Below the pieces are notes generated by a model. The model searched no databases, was not told where the DNA came from, and was given only the letters and a program-made list of their open reading frames with translations. A program made the position numbers and the translations under genes. Positions 1 to 6,303 of a stretch of 8,606 nt of DNA are shown one piece after another; the first letter of the stretch is position 1, and every line of letters starts with the position of its first letter. The stretch is from UMGS1491 sp944380925 (GTDB lineage: Bacteria > Bacillota > Clostridia > Oscillospirales > Acutalibacteraceae): assembly GCA_944380925.1 (NCBI GenBank), contig CALWJD010000016.1, positions 1-8,606 on the forward strand. The letters run 5' to 3'.

Positions 1-74
1 TTTTATATCGTCCTTATATCGCTTAAGCTATTACTGAACCACGCGACTATCGCGTGGTTTTCTGCATACAAAAA
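1..74 (+). repeat. Left arm of 74-bp perfect inverted repeat
   Basis: Positions 1-74 are the exact reverse complement of 8530-8603, with no mismatch found base by base. The arm contains the spaced direct repeat TATATCG (5-10 region and 15-20 region), the palindrome GCTTAAGC (21-28) and a strong hairpin, AACCACGCGA / TCGCGTGGTT (37-46 and 50-59, loop CTA). The repeat may extend left of the window. No transposase or recombinase gene lies between the arms, so this is either the end of a non-autonomous element or one copy of a dispersed hairpin repeat at which an assembly stopped. Confidence 0.95.
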
Positions 75-103
75 GCCAACCAATGTAAAATGGCTGGCTT
101 TTT
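70..103 (-). terminator. Bidirectional-type terminator downstream of ART-1
   Basis: AAAAAGCCAACCA (70-82) pairs with TGGCTGGCTTTTT (91-103) with one mismatch across an 8-nt loop. The stem is GC-rich with A/T tracts on both sides, so it can work as an intrinsic terminator either way. It lies about 115 bases past the ART-1 stop and is the only good terminator on that side. Its outer A-tract (T-tract on the minus strand) is also the inner edge of the left inverted repeat. Confidence 0.75.
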
Positions 104-216
104 GTTTTGGTAAATAATTTTGCATGCAGTGGTTATTTTATGGATTTTTGGATATAGCAAGATTCTAAGACGATCTTAAAAAATCCTTTTTGGTAATAAA
201 AACATGTGTCTAATGA

Positions 217-2226
217 CTACGCTTGGCATTTTATTTCAACTACGGGGCCGTATCCAAAGAATTTGCGTTTTTTGGCACTTACTAAATTGATTTTTTGCTG
301 CGGCTTTAAAATGACTTCTTTATTCCAGTCTTCGGAGCCAAACGTTGTTGTGCTAAAATCTTTACCGAAAGAAGTGCCTTTGTTTAAATCTATATCCATA
401 ACAACCCCAAATTCAGCACCGTTTCGCTGGGCGTTTCTAATTGCATGACCCACCGCTATATTTTGTTCAGTGGTGGTACTCGTTATTGCGTTGGTTGAAT
501 AAATAGGCTTGTTTTTGTTTATATAGTTTACAAGTCGATCAATATTTTTCAAGTTTTTATCGGTGCCCTTTTGTAAACTTGATTTATCTAAATTCAAGAA
601 TAGCAATAACCCCTCAAATCCAAGTCCTCTGTAAACTTTTGTTTGTGTTTCAATAGTACCATACATAATTGTGTTTCTTAGCGTTAAAGCTTTTATTATA
701 GTATCGAGCAGCAAGCTGCAAGAAACTGTTTTGTCCGTTCCAAAAGAGCTTTTCAATTTGGCTTTTCCCGTTCTAAAGATAGATAGGTCTCCACGCAAAA
801 AGCCATTTATCAGATCGCCGCCTTGAGCTGTCGTATAATAAAGAATCAAATCCTCAACTTCATCAAGCGTTTCGCATTTTAATACTTTATTTCTAACAAT
901 ATCGAGTAAACTGTCGTCCATAGAACCTTTTTTACCACTGATGGCCACTTTTTGAACGGCCTTTTCGCGATCTTGCCTTTCTTCGTTTATGGAGGCTTTG
1001 AAGCCTTTAAACACCCAGTCGAGATACTTCTGACTTGTGAAAATATCTCTAAATATATCCTGATACTCGCTTTTTGAAAACGCCGGAGCTTTACCGCTTT
1101 TTATTGCGTTTTCGTATGCTATCTTGAATTTGCTACTCATTTTCTTTAAAAATAAAATATCGTTTTGGCAAAAATCATTATTTTTTGCATCAACCATTTT
1201 GCTAAAAACTCCCATTGGATTATTTTCATCGTGCAGCGTTAAAAGGCTATCAAAGCTTGGTGGTTTATAGCCCAGGATTTCATTTATTTGTTTTAAGCGA
1301 CTTTCATCTATCTCAGAAAGCGAGTTTGATTTCAAAAACGGTTCGACAATTGGCCTGCGTACCAATGGGTGGTTACCATATTTGTCTGTAGCAGAAATCA
1401 GCAAAAGCAACGCTTTGTGAGTATTGGTAATTGGCCTTCCTCCGTGGGCGCTTCCATACGCGTTAAAATAATCATCTTTTGCACCGCCTGTGTTTTTTGC
1501 AAGAGAGCTTTCTGAATCCCTTTTATAGATGATCCTGTTTGATGCGGTAATCAAAGTTTTAATGGCATCGTCTATTGTTGTAATCCTATAAAAACTATAT
1601 ACATCGATATCGTTTTTTAAATCGTAAATCTTACTTTTACGGTTTTTTGAACGCATAGAATCGATTTTGTTTTTTAGTTTGACCATGTCTTTATCGTTCA
1701 GATAGCTCTGGCCTTTTTCGTTTTCAGAATTAAAGTAGTTGTTGATAGTATCGCACACCTCTTCGATTTTTTGGGCAAGAGCTTCTCTTTTGTCAATTAG
1801 TTTTTGTGGTGTCACCGCATTTCTAAGCTTTTCTGTAACAGATGTACCTCTAATGCATTTTTCCAAACGGGAAAATTTCTTGCTGCCCACCGTACCTTTA
1901 TCTTCGGTAAGCGCATAACATATCTCTCGCAAAAGCTCTTGTATATCGTCAATTTTGCTGATCTTACCTTTGTACTTTTTAACAACATCCAAAACGGTTT
2001 TGATAATATATTCGTCACCGACAATCTCAGCTTTATATTGGCTTTTTTCAGCGATGCTTGCCAGTGCAAAAAATATTGCTTTCTCTACTTTTGGATACAA
2101 ATTAATGCCTGCTTTTCCGATTATACTTTTTTTAAGTGCGAGAGTTTGGGATGTGCTACATTTTTTTCTTTCATCCTCGATTTGTTTTTCGTTTGGCTCA
2201 AAATTCCATACAGCTTCATTTGCCAT
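217..2226 (-). CDS. ADP-ribosyltransferase-fold toxin/effector, paralog 1 (ART-1)
   Basis: Predicted protein of 669 residues. The last ~220 residues look like an R-S-E class mono-ADP-ribosyltransferase, which would transfer ADP-ribose from NAD+ to a target protein. Seen in order: a helix with INGFLRG (about 473-479), VYRG with the putative NAD-binding Arg533, the STS-type strand TSTTT (Ser583-Thr585), and NKEVIL with putative catalytic Glu637 and Asn635 two residues before it, where classical Arg-specific enzymes have Glu. Residues 1-450 are charged, largely helical-looking and not recognised. There is no signal peptide or membrane segment, so the export route is unknown. I chose ATG 2226 (MANEAVW) over the in-frame GTG at 2235, because that GTG is part of the Shine-Dalgarno AAAGGGTG, which lies 6 nt before the ATG. 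It ends in TAG at the position aligned with the ART-2 stop. The fold call is good; the target and the toxin/effector role are inference. Confidence 0.82.
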   Translation of the reverse strand: MANEAVWNFEPNEKQIEDERKKCSTSQTLALKKSIIGKAGINLYPKVEKAIFFALASIAEKSQYKAEIVGDEYIIKTVLDVVKKYKGKISKIDDIQELLREICYALTEDKGTVGSKKFSRLEKCIRGTSVTEKLRNAVTPQKLIDKREALAQKIEEVCDTINNYFNSENEKGQSYLNDKDMVKLKNKIDSMRSKNRKSKIYDLKNDIDVYSFYRITTIDDAIKTLITASNRIIYKRDSESSLAKNTGGAKDDYFNAYGSAHGGRPITNTHKALLLLISATDKYGNHPLVRRPIVEPFLKSNSLSEIDESRLKQINEILGYKPPSFDSLLTLHDENNPMGVFSKMVDAKNNDFCQNDILFLKKMSSKFKIAYENAIKSGKAPAFSKSEYQDIFRDIFTSQKYLDWVFKGFKASINEERQDREKAVQKVAISGKKGSMDDSLLDIVRNKVLKCETLDEVEDLILYYTTAQGGDLINGFLRGDLSIFRTGKAKLKSSFGTDKTVSCSLLLDTIIKALTLRNTIMYGTIETQTKVYRGLGFEGLLLFLNLDKSSLQKGTDKNLKNIDRLVNYINKNKPIYSTNAITSTTTEQNIAVGHAIRNAQRNGAEFGVVMDIDLNKGTSFGKDFSTTTFGSEDWNKEVILKPQQKINLVSAKKRKFFGYGPVVEIKCQA

Positions 2227-2257
2227 CAAAATCACCCTTTGCTAAAAAATTGCCTCT

Positions 2258-2285
2258 ATTATACACGATAGTTGAAATAAGTCAA
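2258..2285 (-). promoter_or_regulatory. Sigma70 promoter of ART-1
   Basis: On the minus strand, TTGACT (2285-2280) and a perfect TATAAT (2263-2258) are 16 nt apart, with TG directly before the -10. The predicted start lies about 25 bases upstream of the ART-1 ATG. The ART-2 promoter is nearly identical, so both paralogs carry their own duplicated promoter. A perfect 14-bp palindrome, AAGAAT-AA-ATTCTT (2284-2297), overlaps the -35 upstream edge here but is broken in the ART-2 copy. Confidence 0.88.
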
Positions 2286-2382
2286 GAATAAATTCTTATT
2301 TTTTATGTTTTTTGACCTTTTTTGTTTAAATTCTAAAATCATTTTTAGTAATATCGAGAAACAGCAGGCTATGCTTTCGAGT

Positions 2383-2402
2383 ATTTAAATTGCAATTTAA
2401 AT
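2383..2402. repeat. 20-bp perfect palindrome upstream of ART-1 promoter
   Basis: ATTTAAATTG is followed directly by its reverse complement CAATTTAAAT. It lies about 100 bases upstream of the ART-1 promoter. In the duplicated region near 5010-5030 only the core and right half (ATTGCAATTTAAAT) are kept. It could be an operator-like site or simply an AT-rich palindrome; the function is not shown by the sequence. Confidence 0.5.
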
Positions 2403-2462
2403 TAAAATCAATCGAACTATGTCAAAAATCATGGTTGGTATATGGCAAAAATGGAAAATAAG

Positions 2463-2493
2463 AAAAACCCCTCAGACGTGCTGAAGGTTTTTT
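2463..2493 (-). terminator. Intrinsic terminator after the exported-protein remnant
   Basis: AAAAACCCCTCAG (2463-2475) pairs with CTGAAGGTTTTTT (2481-2493) across a 5-nt loop with two mismatches. It is the duplicated counterpart of the perfect 13-bp terminator at 5090-5120. It has weakened while the gene it served has decayed, but probably still separates ART-1 from upstream transcription. Confidence 0.75.
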
Positions 2494-2552
2494 TATAACT
2501 TATTTTATTTAGTGGCTTCAAAAGTTATTAACATAATTACATTTACAATTAA

Positions 2553-2684
2553 CTAATATCCATGACTACTTTTAAGCAAATTTATTTTCCGAAATATAGA
2601 AGAGCTGAAGAAAAAGCCTGCTGCTTGTGTAACTTCTTTTATAGCTTCTTCGTGAAAACGGCTAGCTTTCCAGGAGATATACGC
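2553..2684 (-). pseudogene. 3' remnant of a second copy of the 310-aa exported-protein gene
   Basis: Reading the minus strand, 43 codons end in TAG at 2553-2555 and are preceded in frame by TAA at 2685-2687. The peptide contains EEAIKEVTQAAGFFFSSSI and ends LLKSSHGY. This matches the C-terminus of the intact protein encoded at 5169-6101 (EKAIKEVTQAAGFFSSSIS, then SLKSYGYIS). No start codon with a ribosome binding site or upstream part of the gene remains. It sits where the intact gene sits in unit 2: upstream of an ART promoter and next to a homologous terminator. It is a relic, not a working gene, and it proves the duplicated unit originally included the exported-protein gene. Confidence 0.88.
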
Positions 2685-2733
2685 TTAGAAAACTTTTTTA
2701 TAATAAAAGCAAGTGTTTAAATTGCGGATGTGT

Positions 2734-4854
2734 CTATGCTTGGCATTCTACTTCAACTACTGTTTTTTCATACGCAGGATCAAAATATTTTTTGGCACGT
2801 ATTAACTTAATTTTTTGCTGCGGCTTTAAAATGACTTCTTTATTTTTGTCATCGGGGCCAAATGTTGTCGTGCTAAGATCTTTACCAAAGGAGGTGTTTT
2901 TGTTTAAAGTTATACTCATGACAACCCCGAATTCCGAACCGCTTCGCTGAACATGTTTAAGTGCGTGACCAACTGCTATATTTTTTTGGGTGGTAGTACT
3001 CGTCATTGAATCGGCTGAATAAATAGGCTTATTTTGGTTTATATATTCTATAAGTCGATCAATGTTTTTTAATTTTCTACCGATAAGTCGACCAATGTTT
3101 TTTAACCCTCTACCGGTATTTTTTTCTAATTTTGACTTGTCCACGTTTATAAAATATAACAGTCTTTCAAACCCGAGCCCCCTGTAAACTTTTATTTGTG
3201 TGTCAATGGTACCGTACATGATTGTATTTTTTAGTTTTAGAGCTTGTAGCATGGTATTGAGCAATAAACTGACAGAAACCTTTTGGTTTGTTCCGAAAGA
3301 ACTTTTTAATTTGACGTTTTCCGTGCCAAAGACCGAGAGGTCTCCGCGCAAGAAGCTATTTATCAAATCTCCGCCTTGAGCCGTCGTATAATAAAGAAGC
3401 AGATCCTCTACCTCATTAAACGTTTTGCATTCTAGAGCTTTAGTTCTGATTATATCGAGCAAACTATCATCCATAGAACCTTTTTTGCCCATAATTGCCA
3501 CTTTTTGCACTCCCTTTTCTCTGTCAGCCATTTCCTCGTTTAGGGAGGCTTTGAACCCCTTAAGCGTTCCAACGATAAACTTTCGACCTATAAAAATATC
3601 CTTGAATATATCTTGGTACTCACTATATGAAAATTTGGGGGCATGGCCGCCTTTTACGGCATTTTCGTACGCTGTCTTAAATTTACTACTCATTTTCTTT
3701 AAAAACGAAAGATCGTTTTGACAAAAATTACTATTATATCTTGGTTCAACCATTTTGCTAAAAATTCCCATTGGCATAGAGAAATCATCGTATATTGTTA
3801 AAAGTTCAGCAAAATCAAGTGTTGTCTTCTCCAGAAATGCATTCATTTGCTTTAAACGGCTTTCATCTATTTCAGAAAATGAGTTCGCTTTCAAAAATGG
3901 TTCAGTGATAGGTCTGCGAATTGTCGGAGCGTTGCCGTCACCCTTTGCTAGAGCAAAAATCAATAAAAGCAACGCTTTATGAGTATTGGTAATTGGTCTT
4001 CCTTCGTGGGCGTTTCCATAGGCGTTAAAATAATCATCTTTTGCGCCGCCCGGATTATTTGTCATAGAACGTTTTAAACTTTCTTTATACAACTTCTTTT
4101 TTCTTTCCAAATCCTCTTTATACAAATCTTTTTTTTCTTCTAAATTCCGTTTAAAGTTGATCAAATTTGATGTAGCATCCAAAGTTTCAATGGCAGAATC
4201 TATTGTCGTAATCCTATAAAAACTATCTACATCGATATCTTTTTTCAAATTGTAAGGCTTACCTTTATATTTTCTTGAACGCATAGAATCGATTTTGTTT
4301 TTTAGTTTGACCATGTCTTTATCGTTCAGATAGCTCTGGCCTTTTTCGTTTTCAGAATTAAAGTAGTTGTTGATAGTATCGCACACCTCTTCGATTTTTT
4401 GGGCAAGAGCTTCTCTTTTGTCAATTAGTTTTTGTGGTGTCACCACATTTCTAAGCTTTTCTGTAACGGATGTACCTCTAATGCATCTTTCCAAACGGGA
4501 AAATTTTTCGCTACCCATTGTATCTTCAACTTCGGAAAGCGCATAATATATTTCGCGCAAAAGTTTTTGTATATCGCCAATTTTGCCTATCTTACCTTTG
4601 TGCTTTTTAACAACATCCAAAACGGTTTTGATAATATATTCGTCACCGACAATCTCAGCTTTATATTGGCCTTTTTCAGCGATGCTTGCCAGTGCAAAAA
4701 ATATTGCTTTTTCTACTTTTGGACATAAGTTAACGCCCACTTTTCCGATTATATATCTTTCAAGCGTGAGTATTTGGAGCGTACCCCATTTTTTTCTTAC
4801 ATCTTCAATTTGTTTTTCGGTCGGTTCAAAATTCCATATATCTTCAGATGCCAT
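2734..4854 (-). CDS. ADP-ribosyltransferase-fold toxin/effector, paralog 2 (ART-2)
   Basis: Predicted protein of 706 residues, homologous to ART-1 along its whole length. The catalytic-domain signature is retained: INSFLRG (about 498-504), VYRG with Arg558, TSTTT (Ser619-Thr621) and NKEVIL with Glu673 and Asn671. The start is ATG 4854 (MASEDIW), with AAAGGGTG ending 6 nt upstream. The in-frame GTG at 4863 falls within that ribosome binding site. ART-2 is longer than ART-1 mainly through two 11-residue tandem repeats: a charged one (KKDLYKEDLER / KKKLYKESLKR, residues 241-262) and one inside the ART domain (LKNIGRLI / LKNIDRLI, about 584-602) between the Arg and Ser motifs. Residues ~136-192 are encoded by DNA identical to ART-1. 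There is no signal peptide. The catalytic triad is intact, so activity is plausible. The protein target, and whether this is an anti-eukaryotic or anti-bacterial toxin, cannot be told from sequence. Confidence 0.82.
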   Translation of the reverse strand: MASEDIWNFEPTEKQIEDVRKKWGTLQILTLERYIIGKVGVNLCPKVEKAIFFALASIAEKGQYKAEIVGDEYIIKTVLDVVKKHKGKIGKIGDIQKLLREIYYALSEVEDTMGSEKFSRLERCIRGTSVTEKLRNVVTPQKLIDKREALAQKIEEVCDTINNYFNSENEKGQSYLNDKDMVKLKNKIDSMRSRKYKGKPYNLKKDIDVDSFYRITTIDSAIETLDATSNLINFKRNLEEKKDLYKEDLERKKKLYKESLKRSMTNNPGGAKDDYFNAYGNAHEGRPITNTHKALLLLIFALAKGDGNAPTIRRPITEPFLKANSFSEIDESRLKQMNAFLEKTTLDFAELLTIYDDFSMPMGIFSKMVEPRYNSNFCQNDLSFLKKMSSKFKTAYENAVKGGHAPKFSYSEYQDIFKDIFIGRKFIVGTLKGFKASLNEEMADREKGVQKVAIMGKKGSMDDSLLDIIRTKALECKTFNEVEDLLLYYTTAQGGDLINSFLRGDLSVFGTENVKLKSSFGTNQKVSVSLLLNTMLQALKLKNTIMYGTIDTQIKVYRGLGFERLLYFINVDKSKLEKNTGRGLKNIGRLIGRKLKNIDRLIEYINQNKPIYSADSMTSTTTQKNIAVGHALKHVQRSGSEFGVVMSITLNKNTSFGKDLSTTTFGPDDKNKEVILKPQQKIKLIRAKKYFDPAYEKTVVEVECQA
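3050..3115 (-). repeat. 33-bp in-frame tandem duplication inside ART-2 catalytic domain
   Basis: Two adjacent 33-bp units (3050-3082 and 3083-3115), each starting ATAAGTCGA and ending CTACCG, differ at only about four bases. ART-1 has a single copy at the corresponding place (about 532-562). Being a multiple of three, the duplication adds 11 residues without breaking the frame, in the segment between VYRG and the STS-type strand. Confidence 0.92.
4069..4134 (-). repeat. 33-bp in-frame tandem repeat in ART-2 central region
   Basis: Two 11-codon units encode KKDLYKEDLER (4134-4102) and KKKLYKESLKR (4101-4069). They are more diverged than the units at 3050-3115, so probably older. ART-1 has a short unrelated-looking linker here. 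The repeat is highly charged and likely helical or coiled-coil, lengthening a linker rather than altering the catalytic site. Confidence 0.8.
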
Positions 4855-4885
4855 TAAAATCACCCTTTGCTAAAAAATTGTTTTC

Positions 4886-4913
4886 ATTATACATGATAGT
4901 TAAAATAAATCAA
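4886..4913 (-). promoter_or_regulatory. Sigma70 promoter of ART-2
   Basis: On the minus strand, TTGATT (4913-4908) and TATAAT (4891-4886) are 16 nt apart with TG directly before the -10. It is almost identical to the ART-1 promoter, including the spacer AACTATCRTG. A separate terminator lies upstream, so ART-2 is its own transcription unit. Confidence 0.87.
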
Positions 4914-5089
4914 GAATAAATTTATATTTTTTATGTCTTTTCGCTTTCCTCTATCTAAATTATGAACTATTTTTAGTGATATCTAAAATAGTAGCACCAC
5001 GAGTTTGTATATTGAGATTGCAATTTAAATCAACGTCAATTGAATCCACAGCAAAAATATTATGGGCACATGGCAAAAATAAAAAATAG

Positions 5090-5120
5090 AAAAAACCTTC
5101 AGTGTATCTGAAGGTTTTTT
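5090..5120 (-). terminator. Intrinsic terminator of the 310-aa exported-protein gene
   Basis: A perfect 13-bp stem, AAAAAACCTTCAG (5090-5102) with CTGAAGGTTTTTT (5108-5120), has the 5-nt loop TGTAT. It lies about 50 bases past the TAA of the 310-aa gene and has a T-tract in that gene's direction. It separates that gene from ART-2. Confidence 0.88.
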
Positions 5121-5168
5121 CTTATGACCACTTTATTTAGAGGATTATTAACTCATCTATATTGACAA

Positions 5169-6101
5169 TTAACTAATATATCCGTAACTTTTGAGCGATT
5201 CTATTTTCCAAGATATTGAAGAACTGAAGAAACCTGCTGCTTGTGTAACTTCTTTTATGGCTTTTTCTGAAGAAAATCCCAGTTTTCTAAGTTGGTTTTT
5301 AATTTTTTCAGAAATTGCGTCCGAAGTATCAATAGTCGATCCTATAGATGATTTTTCTGCGGGAACAACGAAATTTTTAAGGCCTTCTTTGGGGATATGC
5401 CCGAATTCTCTAAATCTGGTTCTTACCATATTTAGTGAATCTTTAAATTTACCGGGTAGTAATTCGACGGTATCACACATTCTGGTCCATGACAATGCTT
5501 CGGTACGGATCCATGTGTTTTGGCAAACGGTTAATACTTTAACGTCACCATCTGACATACCCAGCGAAGTACACCAGTGTTTAAATGTATCAATATCATC
5601 TATTAGATATCCGTACCACGTTCCGAGGCATGTACTCTTGTAATAGTGAATAGTGATTCCCGGAATAGTTGATGATGCAGGAAGTTCAGCCTTATTTGTC
5701 CAGTTTTCCAGTAAAAGGAAGTAATGCTCAAGCCCCAAAAAGTGATTTTCGGATGAATCGAAGTAGCTAAGCACTTCCTTACGTAGCTTTCTTTTTAAGG
5801 TGTCGCTACTAACAATTTTAAACTGATTATTTTCTAAATAGTCATATTCCGCACCGTTAAATGACGACTTTACATTATCTTTGTTTACAATTACCCAAGA
5901 ATATACTAAGACACTTTCTGTGCCATTATTTAGGTTACCGCTAAATATAGCAAGCCCGCTATCGCTGCGGTCAAGGTGTTCAATATGACTCCTATCGCTA
6001 TAAACTTGGGAAGGCGTTGCACTGCAATTACCAATTTGTGCAAGAAAACTAAACCCTACGACTCCGAATAAAATCGATGATAAAAATTTTTTAAAATTCA
6101 T
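5169..6101 (-). CDS. Exported protein of unknown function (310 aa)
   Basis: I do not recognise a family. The N-terminus is a clear Sec signal peptide: MNFKK, a hydrophobic run at about 6-23, and a likely cleavage near Ala28 (CSA-TP). No lipobox is convincing. The mature part has four cysteines (158, 177, 193, 209) that could form two disulfides, a Trp/Tyr-rich middle (about 150-205) and a charged C-terminal segment (about 258-305). The start is ATG 6101 with AGGAGA 9 nt upstream and a very good promoter; the stop is TAA. It is the first gene of the ancestral unit duplicated with the ART genes, and a 43-codon relic of its twin survives at 2553-2684. Repeated linkage suggests a functional partnership with the ART proteins (chaperone, immunity, delivery or co-effector). 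That is inference, and the two genes now have separate promoters. Confidence 0.85.
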   Translation of the reverse strand: MNFKKFLSSILFGVVGFSFLAQIGNCSATPSQVYSDRSHIEHLDRSDSGLAIFSGNLNNGTESVLVYSWVIVNKDNVKSSFNGAEYDYLENNQFKIVSSDTLKRKLRKEVLSYFDSSENHFLGLEHYFLLLENWTNKAELPASSTIPGITIHYYKSTCLGTWYGYLIDDIDTFKHWCTSLGMSDGDVKVLTVCQNTWIRTEALSWTRMCDTVELLPGKFKDSLNMVRTRFREFGHIPKEGLKNFVVPAEKSSIGSTIDTSDAISEKIKNQLRKLGFSSEKAIKEVTQAAGFFSSSISWKIESLKSYGYIS

Positions 6102-6133
6102 ATATTTAATTCTCCTAATATTTTTATAACACT

Positions 6134-6162
6134 ATTATACCATATTTTTTAATAATTTGCAA
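6134..6162 (-). promoter_or_regulatory. Strong extended -10 promoter of the 310-aa exported-protein gene
   Basis: On the minus strand, TTGCAA (6162-6157), a 17-nt spacer and perfect TATAAT (6139-6134) are preceded by TGG, forming an extended -10. The predicted start is about 25 bases upstream of the ATG. It diverges from the promoter region of the peptide genes. Confidence 0.9.
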
Positions 6163-6214
6163 TATCAAAAGTAAAAATAGTCGCAGATTATTTTTTAAAA
6201 TATATAGTTTTTAA

Positions 6215-6243
6215 TTGATAAAACTAAAAATATATGATAAAGT
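6215..6243 (+). promoter_or_regulatory. Weak candidate promoter for the peptide region
   Basis: TTGATA (6215-6220), a 17-nt spacer and TAAAGT (6238-6243) preceded by TGA (extended -10). The -10 matches consensus at only four of six positions, but TG-type -10s are shared by the other promoters here. Transcription would start near 6250, at the first base of the inverted repeat at 6250-6274. Confidence 0.4.
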
Positions 6244-6249
6244 AACCAT

Positions 6250-6274
6250 ATATTACGAAAAGTAATCGTAATAT
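6250..6274 (+). promoter_or_regulatory. Inverted repeat at predicted transcript start (operator or 5' hairpin)
   Basis: ATATTACGA (6250-6258) and TCGTAATAT (6266-6274) are perfect 9-bp inverted arms around a 7-nt spacer. This could be a dimeric repressor site overlapping the transcription start, or a 5' stem-loop stabilising the mRNA. No regulator gene is in the window. Confidence 0.5.
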
Positions 6275-6303
6275 ACAGTAAAAAGGCATTAGGAGAACGC
6301 CGT

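Larger units (their letters stand above)
217..2684 (-). repeat. Tandem segmental duplication, unit 1 (ART-1 unit)
   Basis: This unit holds ART-1, its promoter and upstream region, a hairpin terminator and the 3' remnant of the exported-protein gene, in the same order and orientation as unit 2 (2734 to about 5290). The similarity covers the coding regions and also the promoters (TTGAYT-16-TATAAT), the upstream motif ATTGCAATTTAAAT, the terminator CTGAAGGTTTTTT and the C-terminal codons of the exported protein. A single ancestral duplication of [exported protein - ART] explains all of it. Similarity appears to run a little past the ART stop codons as well. The boundaries are approximate. Confidence 0.85.
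2734..5290 (-). repeat. Tandem segmental duplication, unit 2 (ART-2 unit)
   Basis: This is the counterpart of 217-2684. It contains ART-2, its promoter, the upstream intergenic region, the perfect terminator and the 3' end of the intact exported-protein gene. The outer edge near 5290 is where the unit 1 remnant stops matching. The rest of the exported-protein gene (to 6101) has no partner in unit 1 and was presumably lost there. Confidence 0.82.

Noticed and set aside
37..59. Hairpin repeats as a CRISPR repeat or tRNA-like element
   Set aside because: Only two inverted copies lie 8.5 kb apart, with no spacers or direct repeats. There is no cloverleaf or conserved tRNA sequence.
104..216. Further small gene between the left terminator and ART-1
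   Set aside because: No start codon with a ribosome binding site and no recognisable peptide. The part near ART-1 only shows weak similarity to the stretch downstream of ART-2.
31..219. TAG recoded as an amino acid in this organism
   Set aside because: Reading through the ART-1 TAG would add about 60 codons running through a terminator and the repeat arm. ART-2 ends at the aligned position, also in TAG, so TAG works as stop here.
1812..2069. 85-codon minus-strand ORF and several antisense ORFs over the ART genes
   Set aside because: They are other-frame shadows of the ART genes. They have low complexity, lack ribosome binding sites, and arise from the same conserved coding sequence.
2227..2235. 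GTG at 2235 (and 4863 in the paralog) as the ART start
   Set aside because: The GTG is part of the Shine-Dalgarno AAAGGGTG, which is correctly spaced from the ATG nine bases downstream in both paralogs.
5191..5643. 150-codon plus-strand ORF inside the 310-aa gene
   Set aside because: It is antisense to a gene with signal peptide, ribosome binding site, promoter and terminator, and has no convincing start signal of its own.
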